A stretch of 64,000 nucleotides of DNA from assembly GCF_964340395.1 (NCBI RefSeq), contig NC_135562.1:12657043-12721042 (forward strand), given 5' to 3'. The position numbers were made by a program, and so were the translations under genes. The DNA comes from Glandiceps talaboti (Eukaryota; Hemichordata; Enteropneusta; Spengelidae). Position 1 is the stretch's first letter, and every line of letters begins with the position of its first letter. Positions 47,488-60,010 of the stretch are shown in pieces. A model generated the notes under the pieces. It made no database searches, was not told the origin of the DNA, and saw only the letters and a program-made list of their open reading frames with translations.

Positions 47488-48370
47488 AACAGATTGTTCT
47501 AAATCTTGCAACAAATGCCTGCAGACTCTCGTCTATTCAGAATAATAGATAGGGGACGTATTAAAAGCACTTATAGAAGACATTCAAGTTGCATCTAGCT
47601 ACTCTTTTCCAATTTGAATAAATACATACTCTACACACAGGCACACTTTGGTTTGTCATTAACAAAATATGATAATCTCATAAACTGATAAAACTCGCGA
47701 CTAGTAATTAAAATTTGCAACGACAATTTTCGTCCTATCTAGGTACAAACGTGACATTTTTCATGAGTATATCTACGAATTGTCAGGAGAGCATATTACT
47801 GCCATATCTTATAATGTTGACAAGTCTTACAATATTCAATTGTGAAATATCACTAATTTGAAATGATAATTTCCGCTGCTTATATAAGGGAAAATTAAGA
47901 ATTTAAAAAGTAAAAACAAACAATTGAACTGTAGTTAAATAGACAACCAGACAGATACACAGAAATACATGACACAGACATCCTTTTCTCAAAACATGTG
48001 TTTATTGTTTCAAACTCACATGAACAATACGTTTTAAAGTGCACTACTAGGAAATATCGTATGAGAAATAGATGTAATCAAATTTAATTCTTCTTCAAAC
48101 AAGTGCAATCAAGCTTCGTATTGGTACACCCATTTCAGTGTCATGATTTTGATAACATGTATATAATTACCCTGAACATTAAATGATTTTATAACTACAT
48201 TCCTTACGAACCAGTACGAACGTACCCATGTTTAATACTCTGACCTTATCCATACAACCATTCTAAACTTTCTTCAGAATTTGTGCAAACTAATATTTTG
48301 CTAAACGTTATCTCTCTTTCCATTCTTATGAGCGGTGAAGGGAAATCGTGCCAATTCTATCAAAATGTAC

Positions 48371-48600
48371 TTACTTGTCCAAATTATTAATCATTATTAT
48401 TATAAATGGGGATAGGGTGGTCGTAATAACATTTAGTCCAGTTGCCAAAGGTGGATGTTGGTTGTTAACATGGGAGTTATATAATGTTTTTGTTTTTTCA
48501 GATGCCACCTCCGAGAGCTGTCCTGATGACATATCTGACTGGTGACACTCGCGCAGCCTTGGACAGTTCGTTATATCGCGAGTAAACTGAAATGCCATGC
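48371..48600. other. Ambiguous exon-like stretch on both strands
   Basis: On the plus strand a strong acceptor (GTTTTTGTTTTTTCAG) precedes 48501 and an 84-nt frame MPPPRAVLMTYLTGDTRAAL then DSSLYRE and stop. On the minus strand an open frame reads FTRDITNCPRLRECHQSDMS and SGQLSEVASEKTKTLYNSH, ending at GGACAA|GTAAGTACA. Both have plausible splice sites. I cannot tell which, if either, is used. Confidence 0.25.
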
Positions 48601-49558
48601 ATTGCTATTGGTAAACACAGATTTTCGATAGATTTAATACTAAAGGCCTATAAAACAATGTAAAAGCTACTTAAAAGTCGAAATAAATCTTATATAACTT
48701 TTGAATGTAAAGAGATATCATAAGTTGGTCAAAGGTCAACAGAATGACATCATTTTGACTGTTCTCTGATAAAAACGAATTGCAAACAAGAAGACACTTT
48801 TATTCCAGCTCTAATATTAATTATTTATGTCTAAAATTAAATTTCCCAAAATCTACAGACCCCGTGAAAGCACTTTAATACAAACAATGGATACCACATC
48901 TGGGTGTCATCGTTTATTGATGTCAATACAGTATTGAATTATGCACAGTAAGAAATATTACACCTGTGTACATGGTTTTCCCCTTACAGTCTTGCTATCA
49001 CGTACAGTTCTATAAGCTTATCAAAGTTGCGAACAATTTGCCGCAACTGTTACAGCATTTGCACAGCGCTTATTACAGTCATGTCTGTGATCTGAATATT
49101 ATTTGTAAATGTAAAATTAGAAGAAAAAACAGAAATTCACAGTTATAACCGTTTATGAGATGCACAGAAGATAAGGAAACTACTCTCATATAGGTTATAT
49201 TAACCGTTTTGTCAATTGCATTTGCTATTGAAATTAAGAGTAAAATCGAAATAAAGTAGAAGAAACATTTACTAAAACATTTAGCTTAATATGGAAGGCT
49301 CGAGATTAGCTTGAATTCTGATGGGAAAAAAGTAGATGTACTTTGTGTCCTCTTGTCCCTTTTAGGACCATCTCGGTTTATGTATACATAGTATGAGACA
49401 TGGGTTTCTTTCCTAGATTTCAGGCGATCCCTGTTACAACTTGCAGATGTGACATACTGTTACAGTCGAGCTGTTAGGTGCGAAGTGTTCAGAGTAACAT
49501 ATGCACCATGTAGATATGCACAAGGGTTAGTTGCACCTATCCTTCAATCTGGTTCATG

Positions 49559-50832
49559 TTAAGAGTTGTTTGTATTCAATAGGCTCCGTATCGCTGAAAA
49601 AAACTCTTTAGAATGGATTTTTCCCTTACCTTTAGTAATGGAGTTTAGAAGGGAAAGTTTTAGATTCTGCGCACCTTTATATGCCATGTCAGGGTTATTA
49701 ATCAATTCGATAATACGATCAGCCCAACTAGTGGCACTTTTGTCTGGATCATCATTTGGTTTTGTACGGACAAGATTTTGGCAACAATGCTCTGCAATAT
49801 TTATATCAAAGCCTTCATGAATTGACTCTGTAAACTTAGATTGCTGCCAGAAAACGACTGGAATGCCGGCAGCCATCGCTTGAAGACCAGAAATGGAGAA
49901 TAGATCCTTACCAGCATCAATGAAAAGTGAACTTTGATTGAAAGCAGTGCCTAGTTTATCTATACTTATAATCTCCTGGTGTACATTAAAACTTAGACAC
50001 GATGAGTCTTTGCTTTTATTGTTTTTGTCTGTGTGTTGTTGAAATTGGTCTTTACTGCCACTGTTAACACCATATATATTCCATGTTGGAATAGTGTGGT
50101 GAACGTTGTACAATCTATCCGAAACAACTTCAATGAGTCTTGCTATGTGGTCACATCGCTGGTCCTCCTCGTCAAAATTTCCAACAGTAAGGATTTCTGT
50201 ATTTCCTTCGAGACTTGGCTTGATGAATTCAAATTCCCTCATATATTCGTCAGGTAATGGTAGATAATATTTTATAAAGCCATCTTTTAATTTCATTGAC
50301 CGTAGTGAATTTAGGTAATACTGTTTACACGCTGTACCTACAGGGGCAACCATGACTGAATTCTGAACATACTGTTTTATATCCTCTTCACCTACTACAT
50401 TATCATCACCATGACCCTTCAAATCCGCAATGATGTGTATGAAAGTGATCAATTGTGCGGATTTTAAGTAATCTCGTTTAATAGTATGAGCTTCATCGCT
50501 TGTGTCATACCCACTCTTGTTAACATGACCTATTATGACAGTTACTTGTTTCTTCATGAGTTTCAACTGTTTGTAGCATCTTCTTGGGTGCATCAACATG
50601 TCCCTTTTCGGTATTTTGCGACCCCGTGCCTTCTCATCGGGTATCAGAAGTTCGACGCCGTTGCGTTTAGCATCTTCCTTTTCTTCTTCCGTGGCCTCTA
50701 TGACTGTTGAAAATACTTTCCAGCCATGTTTTCTAAGTTCAATTGCAAATTGTCTATTAACGAAGGACGTTGTGTCATCACAATGTTCCAGTAGCCATCG
50801 TCTTGCAATAAGAAGAAAGGTAGCATCTATCT
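49559..50832 (-). CDS. Gene D, exon 2: GT-B (GT4-like) glycosyltransferase-fold protein
   Basis: A 1274-nt minus-strand exon starts after TTTTTATCCTCAG and ends at TAA (49561-49559), giving residues 3-426. It has no signal peptide or membrane segment, so it is probably cytosolic. The N-terminal Rossmann half starts IDATFLLIARRWLLEHCDDT, then FVNRQFAIELRKHGWKVFST; later HVNKSGYDTSDEAHTIKRDY and AQLITFIHIIADLKG. The C-terminal half has the GT4 signature: ILTVGNFDEEDQRCDHIARL and SLFIDAGKDLFSISGLQAMA at about 305-324, then AGIPVVFW. GT4 enzymes normally carry E-x7-E here; this protein has D where the first Glu is expected and Gln for the second (GLQAM for ALEAM). So catalysis is doubtful, and a binding or sensor role is possible. 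Similar GT modules occur in cnidarian NOD-like receptors; this one stands alone in the model. Confidence 0.8.
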
Positions 50833-50920
50833 CTGAGGATAAAAACAGAGTATGCTTTAAAAAAACAATAGTTAGATAACGTTAAAATGGAGACATATAT
50901 AGAGTGTATAAAATTAAGTA

Positions 50921-51040
50921 ATAAACCACCCCCTGAGGTTTTTACCAGTGAACTAAATATATGCACGAGCGATAGCGAATGTATATATTGAGTTCACTGG
51001 TCAAAACCGAGTGGTATTGCATCCCAAGGGGGTGGTTTAT
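50921..51040. repeat. Inverted repeat in the gene D intron
   Basis: ATAAACCACCCCC at 50921 pairs with GGGGGTGGTTTAT ending 51040, and CCAGTGAACTAAATATAT pairs with ATATATTGAGTTCACTGG inside. A foldback MITE with imperfect arms. Confidence 0.65.
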
Positions 51041-51833
51041 CGCTATTAGTTTATACCAGTATATTGCAAAAATCGGAAACAAGATAGGAACTAACGTTTT
51101 CTGATTTCATTAGTAACTTGCATAACAATAAGACAGATGATCTGACAGACGCCTCGACCGTAAGCGTCATCCACACAGCGACTGGATTTATTTTATCTGA
51201 TACTCAATTAAAGGGATAATAATTATGTACATTAATCAACTTATTAAATGTGCACAGTAATGAATAAAAGACCTTTTTGACTCAAGGTATAAAGTTGATG
51301 TGTTTTATTGAATACAGCATGTTTCCCGCTCGGCTGGCTTCGCGACTGACTCGGTGCAATAAGAAAATAGGTTGATAAAAATAAGTGATCGACTGTTTCG
51401 AAATTTCCTTCATAATTTCTCATAATATATTGTCTCATTGAGGAAATCCTCCTCTGCAAATTCGAGATCAGTATCACTGCAGACTACAACGTTCGTAGAC
51501 GTACAGTGAACATCAAAATTTCGATGCATGCCAACTGTTCATTATCGCCCAATTGAGAAGCGCTAATTCGATGTCTAGATCAATCAGATATCTCGATTTG
51601 CGCCATCAATATACTGGTATAATATATAATATATAATAGTGCATTGAGGATTGCATCAGTTCTGTGATTTAGCATTCTAACAGTAGTTAACGTGAATCAA
51701 ACAAAGATTACAGGTACAAAAGAGCAGTTATAATAACAATTAAGGAAGGTTTTCTGAATAGGCATGCCTATGCATTGTGGATAGTGAATAATTATAAATA
51801 AATAAATATTGACAAATATTTAGTATATCTTAC

Positions 51834-51840
51834 CTGGCAT
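51834..51840 (-). CDS. Gene D, exon 1 (start codon)
   Basis: ATGCCAG|GTAAGATA supplies Met-Pro and the first base of Glu, which is completed by AG at the start of exon 2, giving MPEIDATFLL. The intron is 1001 bp. The whole CDS is then 1281 nt, 426 codons plus stop. The split codon and the strong donor and acceptor support this very short coding exon. The 5' UTR would lie just above 51840. If exon 2 instead joins another exon, only the first two residues change. Confidence 0.6.
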
Positions 51841-52023
51841 GGTGTATGCTGATAATAACAGGACTTAGAAAGTGTGTGTATCGATGTTGCGTATTCTTTT
51901 AAATGTAGTTGGTGACCGACCAAGTTTGTCTTCCCATTTTCAGTTCTGTAAACATTGAAATCTTAGAATCAATTCAGACACGAAACGTTTATTGACAATG
52001 ACAACAAGGATGGCGACTTTTGC

Positions 52024-52025
52024 TT

Positions 52026-52092
<67 letters not shown>

Positions 52093-52960
52093 CCCTACGA
52101 CTCCTTTCAATGGGAGTAAGAGAGACAATTAAAAGTCATAAAAACTATACACATCAAAATTACTTTCAAGAAACAAAAATCAACAGATATATACAAAAAT
52201 TTCAGACAGAAAACATATACATTATACATAAATGGGAAAATAATATTTACAACAACAATTGAAAATAGAACAAAAACATACAAAACAAAAGCCGAAGTCA
52301 GTTTCCTGGCAAATGAAAGAAAATATGTAAATTACTCAAATTTTGACAAAATAGTTTGGCGAATTTTGCAAGTGTTTCGGTGTAATAGGTACAGTTGGGT
52401 AACACTTCAAATTTTAGTGTATTTGGTTTCATGTATTAATAACTCGCAAGCCTTATGTCTATATTCTTTAAAAGCAGGATGTAATGGTATTCATCACTTC
52501 ATTCCTTGTGGTTGCAGATCGATCTGAAATAGGAAGTTTATGGTTTTCACAGCGAAATTTAGTTAAATTGATTCTGTTGATTGGGTTTAAATTGCAGATA
52601 TATTTTTTCAAATAATAGAATGGACCTCACTTTGCCAGTTCTATAGGTTTATATCTTTAATCTGCAATACAAGGCTATGTTTTAGCCAATTTGTGGTCAC
52701 ACCCATATAATCATGCCAAATGTTTGAGAAACCACATCTGGCGATCATACTTTTGATTTTCACAATCCAAGCCGATTTAAAAATGTCCTGATCGTGCTTA
52801 GACTTAAGCAACCAAAACATGGTGCTTGAAAGCTTACATTCCTTGGTATTAATAAGGTGTATCCAGAAATTGATCATTTGTCGTTGCAAATTTTACAGAT
52901 GGATATAATGATCAGTTACACTTTGATGAGGTGGTATTACTAACGCACATGTTGACGTCG
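52024..52960 (-). mobile_element. LINE fragment, C-terminus of ORF2 and 3' tail
   Basis: The minus frame 52889-52641 reads MINFWIHLINTKECKLSSTM, IKSMIARCGFSNIWHDYMG and VTTNWLKHSLVLQIKDINL. This is the post-reverse-transcriptase block of L1/Tx1-like LINEs, with W-x-x-x-IK-x-[IM]-L/I-x-x-CG-[LF]-x-x-IW. Farther on, broken by stops, LTKFRCENHKLPISDRSA and KFEVLPNCTYYTETLAKF continue the usual C-terminal order. The element ends in GGGTAAATAAATAAATAAA, i.e. a (TAAA)n tail at 52093-52024. It is 5'-truncated and dead. Confidence 0.7.
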
Positions 52961-53500
52961 ACCTATATTACAACTTATTATGCTATACTGGAATGTATGA
53001 TGAAGCAAACTGAATCTTTACAACAACAATAACGGCGTTACAAAGAGATACAGAATAACAGGTTTTAGGTCAAATACGTGTATTAGCCATGGATATATTA
53101 TGTAATTCCCTAGACGTAAATAACCGTTCCCCACGTCATCACAGTTTCATGCTTGATTGCGATTTAGACATCTTTAAAGTTATGTGGATTTAGTGTACTT
53201 AGGCAACCATTTATCAAGAGTCTAATAAAAGTAATTTCAAAATTGCATGTCAGGAAAATGAAAAAGTTATGGTGTGTAATATTATACCATAATGAAAATG
53301 TCTGGGAGAACTTTAGTTGAATATCACTGAAGTTGAAGTTTTAATTCATTTCTCATTCAAGCTCAAGTTGTAACAGTTTGGAGTTTGGTTACTGTTCTGT
53401 ATATGAATATAAATATAAGTATTATTTTATTTCTTACTAATTATGCACACTTCACACTTAAATAACTGAACTTTTAATTATTCAAATCGAACTTATGTCA
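52945..53500. repeat. Duplicated segment, copy 1
   Basis: GCACATGTTGAC, GAAGCAAACTGAATCTTTACA, AACAGGTTTTAGGTCAAATA, GATTTAGACATC and AGTGTACTTAGGCAACC recur in order at 57470-57777. The following part (GAAAATGTCTGGGAGAACTT to TATTTCTTACTAATT) recurs at 59785-60010. Confidence 0.8.
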
Positions 53501-55025
53501 TTATACTGTGGAGTGCGCCCTGTCGACAAAAGTCTAAATATTCCATGTAAGTAATTGGCCCAAAACTGACCAAGTACGGGCAGAGTTACGAGCTCGCAAG
53601 TCTCAAGTACGAGTGACGTCACTCATACAGAATGAACGTACACGTACGCTGCATATCACACTTTACACACATGTTACATGCACTCTCAGACAAATGAAAC
53701 GTACCGTACTACATATAAACCCTTTTTAATGAATTGTACTTATTTAATACTAAAACTAAATAAAGAGTTGAATATAATAGGAAAACGAATTGAATATGTG
53801 TAGAAGAAATCAAAAAACGTATTTACAAGAAAGACGACGACGTGGTGGACAGCTGATAAGAACGCATTGTTGTCATGGTTGCATCTATAAATAGTGTTCA
53901 CTGACATGTAAATGTAATCAAATTGTATCAATGTGTATAAAACGATGTGTCCGCAATTTAGCCACTCAATGAGAAAAAAAAAATAAAGTTCAGAAAAACG
54001 AAGTCAGGGGTTTCTGTTTCATTGCACGGCTGTCTGCTGCTTTTCTGTGTAAACTACGGAGCAATAACAACTGGGTAGGTTCAGTGCGTTCACAATCAGG
54101 CTGCGACTCTAGCCATAACAAACACGGAGAAAGCATAGCTGCCGCTTCGCCGTGCAATGGTACTGGTTCACACGGGACGGCTTTATCTTAAGGTTCACGA
54201 TCGAATGAGGATTCCTTCCTAGACATCGCAGATTTATAGGTAGGCCGAAGCTGAAAAAGTTTTACACCTTTGAAAATCTTTATTGGAAAAAGAAACGAAA
54301 CTCCTTTCACTTCTGACCGACAATCATCTTTTCGGTATCGCAATCAATCATCAATGGTTGCGTTACATCTCATGCCAACAAGTTGTTTGAAAGTCGCCAC
54401 TATAGTCAGAGTGTGACATGCCGTTCTCACCATTTCACAATCATTTCAAATCTTTTATGAATCATACAAAAGACAACGGGGCGGTCAATAGGAGAACAAC
54501 TTTATTGAGATGTTATTGAAGGTGTGATCGTTCCATTGCATCCGATGTAGTCGTCTTTTGTTTTACCGTACGTCATTAACATCACGTCATTCAAGTGGTG
54601 GAAAGTGATTTTATGCACACTGTAGCTCCAAGACAAACCACGCTCATTCACAAGTCGATCGTCATTCATCAAACTTCAAATTTTTACCGAAACATTACTT
54701 TGATATCAGAACAACAGATTTTTTCGGGGGACACGTAGTCAGCTCGGATGACCGATCAATTCGGATATTCGCCATGTACTCGCGGAATACGACAAGCGTG
54801 AGTCCTCTGCGTACTCATCGAAAATTAGGCCAACTGCAAGAGTATGACGTCACCCGTATTATTCGTATATACTAGTCTATTAGCAGTTCTTTGCAATGAC
54901 AAAACATAGATCAGTGTGAAAAATCCTCAGGAATCTATAGAGTTTGTTCGAACCTAAATTATTTATTTCTATATGCCAGTGTAACTGACTGTGACTTCAC
55001 ATGTTTCAGACTAGTTTGACTTTTA
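53501..55025. other. No gene seen
   Basis: No coding frame with splice support. Two perfect CRE-like TGACGTCA sites (53614-53621, 54845-54852) fall here. Confidence 0.5.
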
Positions 55026-55425
55026 CCAATATTTCTCCCCGGGGTGGAACCAGTGGCCATCTCTGATAGAGGTGTGTCGTCATAGGCCCAATTTTAGACA
55101 CACTTTGACCCAAAATCAATATCCCATTTTAGACCATTAATTTACGGGGGGTTTTAGCATAAAGTTTAAACAAAACATATTTTCCTTAGGAGGCAACATT
55201 TGGGGGCAATTACGATTTGCCAAAGGACAAAGGGCCACATTTTAGACCAAGCAAAATAAAATATAATGCAAAGTGGACCCGTTTTAGACTCTTGAGTTCG
55301 AAAAACCCCTAACCCCATTCTTGACCAAATGGCTAGAGAACGAACCCAAAATGTTGGCACATAAATGTATACTCAAATAAGGGGGTAGCACCCCCCCCCC
55401 CGACATTTGTCTGAACAGCTCGCAT
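55026..55425. repeat. Dispersed repeat rich in TTTTAGAC/TTGACC phrases
   Basis: Phrases of the type CATTTTAGACC, TTTGACCC and CTCTTGAGTTCGAAAAA repeat through the segment, ending in a C run (55391-55400). It resembles the repeat at 24025-24285. Confidence 0.45.
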
Positions 55426-57469
55426 CACCACCGAGCAAGGTTAATAGGCCACATACATTGTTCTGTAATGATTTATAAAGTTGCCGATAACATTACCTGA
55501 AAACAATATTTGCAATGCGGCTTACGATATTTGTAATATTATTCCAAAGTCACTGCTGTTTTCAAATCATCGTAGACTTTCACAACATACTGTAACAAAT
55601 ATCCCCCGTCGGCCGTTCAGCAAATTCATGTAATATATTGTAATACAATATACAGTCCAAAGTAAGTATATTATTCCACGAAGTGTTTAGTAGTAGTATT
55701 TCTACTATGCAGCAGTACATTGACAGGTACAATTATTTTGATTATACAGTGTTGCAAAGTTTAATGAAAAGATTATCGCTTTTTTTCGGCACCTAGCAGG
55801 CGCTTTGAGCTGTGCGAGTGTGATACAATTTGAGCAAGGTTTTTGAGCTATTGGTACTTATTTTACTGTTCAGAATATCTTTGCGTGCCATTGTGGTGAA
55901 GTCAAACGATGTATCCGTTCGTGGCAAAACTTGGCCTCAGATTTCTGTTTGCTATGAAGACAGGTGTACTTCATATTTAAGGATCATTTCCAGAAATAAT
56001 AGTTACCAACGTTAGATTTGTTTACGAATTACGTCACTGTACCATCAAATGTCGCTTATTAGATTTCACACGAAATGTGTTGCTTCCCATCAGAAAATTT
56101 AACTGAAAGTAAGGGAATTTTTTATCGTAACATATTCAGTCATAAATTTATCAGGTTTCTGGCAATTTCCATGACTTGTTTAGAAAGATTACAGTTCAAT
56201 AATATTTGGAAGCAACAGCATAAAGTTAGTACTAAATATTACGTTATCCCAATCAATCCCAGGCAACCAGATGCACATGGTGGTATGTTTGTGCCTCCTG
56301 TATGGTACGGACGGACTAACCTGTCTGTCAGTGTCACATTTTGCTTCTTATCTTCAAGATGTTGTTGTAAGAATTTGAAAATATCTGTGTCTGATCAACA
56401 GAATTTCTCTTCCACTGATGTTAAGTTTAGACAACATTTAGTTGTATTCTCATGTAAACGTTGTTGATCATGCATGAGATGTACCTCGTTTCCTTCGCCG
56501 TCCGTATGAAACTAGTATCAAGGGTTAAATTCACCTCGAACGAACACTTTCGCTAGTGATAACATTGCTAGTCATGTTTTGCTGCGTAATCGTCAAACAT
56601 TTTCTAGATAATTATGAATTAATTTCCTATTTTACACTTTGGGCTTTTTATTTTAGTTTTGTCTGATAACTAGCCACCTTGAAAACTATGTACTCACTTT
56701 ATTTCATTTTCTCTTGATTGGGTTCATTACATCCACAGAGTGACACGAAGCATTTTCACTGTTTATCAAAAAACTACCCGTCCTGTGCGCGTACTGAAGA
56801 CTTACTGTACGACTAGTTTTGTCTTGTAAAATAAAATTTAACCATGCTGAAGAGAACTATGGCCAGGCATGTCTTATTTTTGTTTTATTTATTTTGTTTT
56901 GTTTTGACATATTGCCATGATGCAGTAATTTTACCAGATAGACACAATAATGGCAACACTTAATTGCAACATAAGTACAGTGTTGCGTCTTTTTATGTTG
57001 ATTTCGACAGTGATACATATGTATCAAAATAAAAGCAATCAACTCTCGGTAGTCTGCTTGAAAGCAAGACAGACAATCTACGCATTATTGTTAAAAAATA
57101 AACCCCAAAAATATTATCATGAAGCTGACTTGCCTTCTTTATATCAGTTCAAAAATTTCGATTTCACTTTGATCATGAGCCACAACCGCGACTGGGGAAC
57201 TCCTAAATTGGTCAGGGAACCCGGTTACATTTACATGCTTACTGCTCGCCTTCAAAAAGTTCGTTGCATCGGTAAAGGTTATTATTGAGATGACTAAGTA
57301 TAGAGTGTATATTTTTTTTAGAGTGTGTTGTTTTTTTGGTTCATTTTTGTGCACGATTGAAATAGAGACAGGTGAAATGCACATACAATTGTAAGTTCTA
57401 TTTCGGATTGGGGTAGGAAAGGTGGTCAAGGCACGGTAATAACCACAGTCTAACACAACATACTCCTAC
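55426..57469. other. No gene supported; two unrecognised plus-strand open frames
   Basis: A 130-codon frame (56075-56467) contains PDAHGGMFVPPVWYGRTNLS and VKFRQHLVVFSCKRC. A 112-codon frame (56950-57288) contains HNRDWGTPKLVREPGYIY. A minus frame over the latter reads KASSKHVNVTGFPDQFRSSP. They look less random than most, but there is no homology I can name and no clear splicing. Confidence 0.25.
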
Positions 57470-57777
57470 TAATGCACATGTTGACACCTGTATTAAATGT
57501 AAATGTAAACATGTAGTTCTCAACTTGTCATGCTATACTGTAATGTACGGTTAAGCAAACTGAATCTTTACAACAACAATAATGACGTTACCAAGAGATT
57601 CAAAACAACAGGTTTTAGGTCAAATACATGTATTGGCCATGGATATATGTTGTGCAATTCCCAAGAAAGTATATGCAAATAACCGTCCCCCATGTCATCT
57701 CAGTTTCACGTTTGCTTGCGATTTAGACATCGTTAAAGTTCTGTGGATTCAGTGTACTTAGGCAACCGTTTATCAAA
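57470..57777. repeat. Duplicated segment, copy 2, first part
   Basis: Matches 52945-53217 with scattered changes (for example AATGCACATGTTGACACCTG and GCAACCGTTTATCAAAG). The match then breaks off and resumes about 2 kb further on. Confidence 0.8.
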
Positions 57778-58669
57778 GGTAACCAGTGCTTATTTTTCAT
57801 ATAAATACTCCTCAAATTGATGTCATAAAAATCTCACACCTTTCAACAGCACAACGTGCTGGTAATATGCGTCGATCAACAGACACTCCGAAAAACACTG
57901 CATAAAATTCGTCTATGAAATGTCCGAAAAAAATATTTGAAATGCCCCTTGCTGTTTTAAGTCATCGATGATTTTAGCAACTTAGTGTAAATTAATGATA
58001 ATTATTCCTCATCGTCGGCAATGTCATGTAAACAATAAGTTGGTGAGTTGGTTTCTATCATTGTCCATCTCACTTGTATGTGGTGTGTGTACCGCAAGCA
58101 CACATACGACAATGTAACACACATGATAGGTACATTGTATTACATTCTCGTGATGCCATTGCCTCGCGCGCGCACAGTATAACAGTCGCTATATCTCTCG
58201 CACTCGATGCCTCTCCAGCCTCATGATTGAGAATTTCTGGATTATTTATCAATATTCCTGTAACAATGAATGCTACCGTGATGCCACTTGTCCCCAATGA
58301 CATGAATGATATCAGTGTCTATTGTTGTCTGAATTTGGGACCCAGAAATATGTACATATGCATGTACTCACATCGAGTTGTCACAATACTACAATGTCAG
58401 TTGGAGAGCAGCAGACAATCTTCAAAACTGTCGGATTTTGAATTTCTATCCATAAACAAATGATATGCAGTATCAAGTCGCCAATGTCAACTTGTACTCA
58501 AATGTATGTGTACACATTTGGAGATTTTGTGATGAAAGACTGAACCAAGTAGTGTAGATCGAATTCTGAAGGACTGCTGGTATGTTAGGTATTTACAATT
58601 TATTCTGGTGATTTTAGAGTTTTAGAATTGCATAGGTTTGATACAGATAATTTCAAAAATAATGAAACT
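57778..58669. other. No gene seen
   Basis: Part of the approximately 2-kb sequence separating the two halves of duplicated segment copy 2. A stretch near 57900-58030 (TTGCTGTTTTAAGTCATCGA) faintly echoes 55500-55625. Confidence 0.4.
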
Positions 58670-59175
58670 TTGTTACAACAGATATGACCAACCCATACAT
58701 GCCAACAGCAATGATGTTTTTCCTAATTTTAATTTTTTTAAAAATCCACATAATATGGTTATTTTGCTTACCATGGAAACCGAGGTTCATTAAATGACCA
58801 CTTTTTTAAATTCAGCGTGACAAACTCCCCTTGGTAGTGGGAAATAAAAAGATAGTGCAAATAAAAAGATATTTATCAGATTTATAATGTCATTTGTGAG
58901 ATGCATGTGTATATAATAAAAACACAATTTTCACATCTACCATATGTTTCCATGGAAACAGCTATCCAATTTATACAATTTACGTTACACCAGGTAGCAC
59001 TAACTCATACATGTCTAACACAAGGACATTTTTTGACTGTATTATCTTTTTTTTCAATGTTTTAAGTCAAATTTTGGATGATTAACATACTATGGTGATT
59101 TTGGTTACCATGGCAACAGATGTTCATAAAATGAGCCCCTTTTTGAACTTAGCATAACAAACTACCCCAGGTAGG
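58670..59175. repeat. Diverged tandem repeat of about 340 bp
   Basis: TTACCATGGAAACCGAGGTTCATTAAATGACC near 58770 and TTACCATGGCAACAGATGTTCATAAAATGAGCC near 59108 are equivalent, as are GACAAACTCCCCTTGGTAG and AACAAACTACCCCAGGTAG. Confidence 0.55.
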
Positions 59176-59283
59176 GTGGTTAATATTCGAATAAACACGA
59201 TTATTATAAAAATTATGATTTCTATATAATATTTATTTAATTATTTAATTATTATTATTACAAATTAAGGGGAGTAATATTTA

Positions 59284-59425
59284 AACAATAATGTACGCCC
59301 TCCCAGCCCATAATGGACTCAAGCAAACTTTGCACTCCATAATGGGTGAGGCGACAGCCGAGCCCATTATGTCGTTCAAAGTTTGCTTGAGTCCATTGTG
59401 GGCTGGGAGGGCGTACATTATTGTT
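59284..59425. mobile_element. Foldback element, about 142 bp
   Basis: AACAATAATGTACGCCCTCC pairs with GGAGGGCGTACATTATTGTT, continuing through CAGCCCATAATGGACTCAAG / CTTGAGTCCATTGTGGGCTG. Arms of about 60 bp are nearly perfect. Confidence 0.8.
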
Positions 59426-59784
59426 ATTATTTTATAGTTTTGCCAATTCCAGTGAATTTGTAGACCGAGAAACGCAAAACAACGTATAATATACACAGCG
59501 CTGAACATCGTCTGCCATGTTCGGCCCGGAAGCTGAATACTAATCATAGCGCAAATTTGTTTCATGAATGCGTTGTATTTTTAAACAGTGGAAATGACAA
59601 TCATAAGTAACAATATACATTTCGAAAAAATACCTAGTGGTATGAAGAAACAGAACAAATAAGCTTGTATTATTATGCTCGTTCCGGGGCCGCGATGCCC
59701 AATAACGGAGTACATTATCAATAATGATGTACAGCGATGACGTCACAAAGTTCACTGGAATTGATAATGCTATAATATAATCTA

Positions 59785-60010
59785 ATATATAATAATGAAA
59801 AATGTTGGTAGGACTTTAGAGGAATGTCACTAATAATGGTTGTTGTGTAGGAGGTGAAAAGGTTGAAGTTTTACACCCACAACTAATTGTGCTACATTTC
59901 CCATTCAAGCTTCAAGTCGTAACAATTGGGAGCTTGGTACTTGCTATGTATATAAATAAAATCTAACAATATTATTTTATTTATTACTTAATTGCTACTA
60001 GCTCTGTGGC
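59785..60010. repeat. Duplicated segment, copy 2, second part
   Basis: AAAAATGTTGGTAGGACTTTAG, CATTCAAGCTTCAAGTCGTAAC and TATTATTTTATTTATTACTTA correspond to 53290-53445, with a small extra piece in between. Confidence 0.65.

Noticed and set aside
56950-57456. Opposed open frames, 112 codons (+) and 105 codons (-)
   Set aside because: They overlap, so at most one can be real. Neither has a recognisable domain or splice support.
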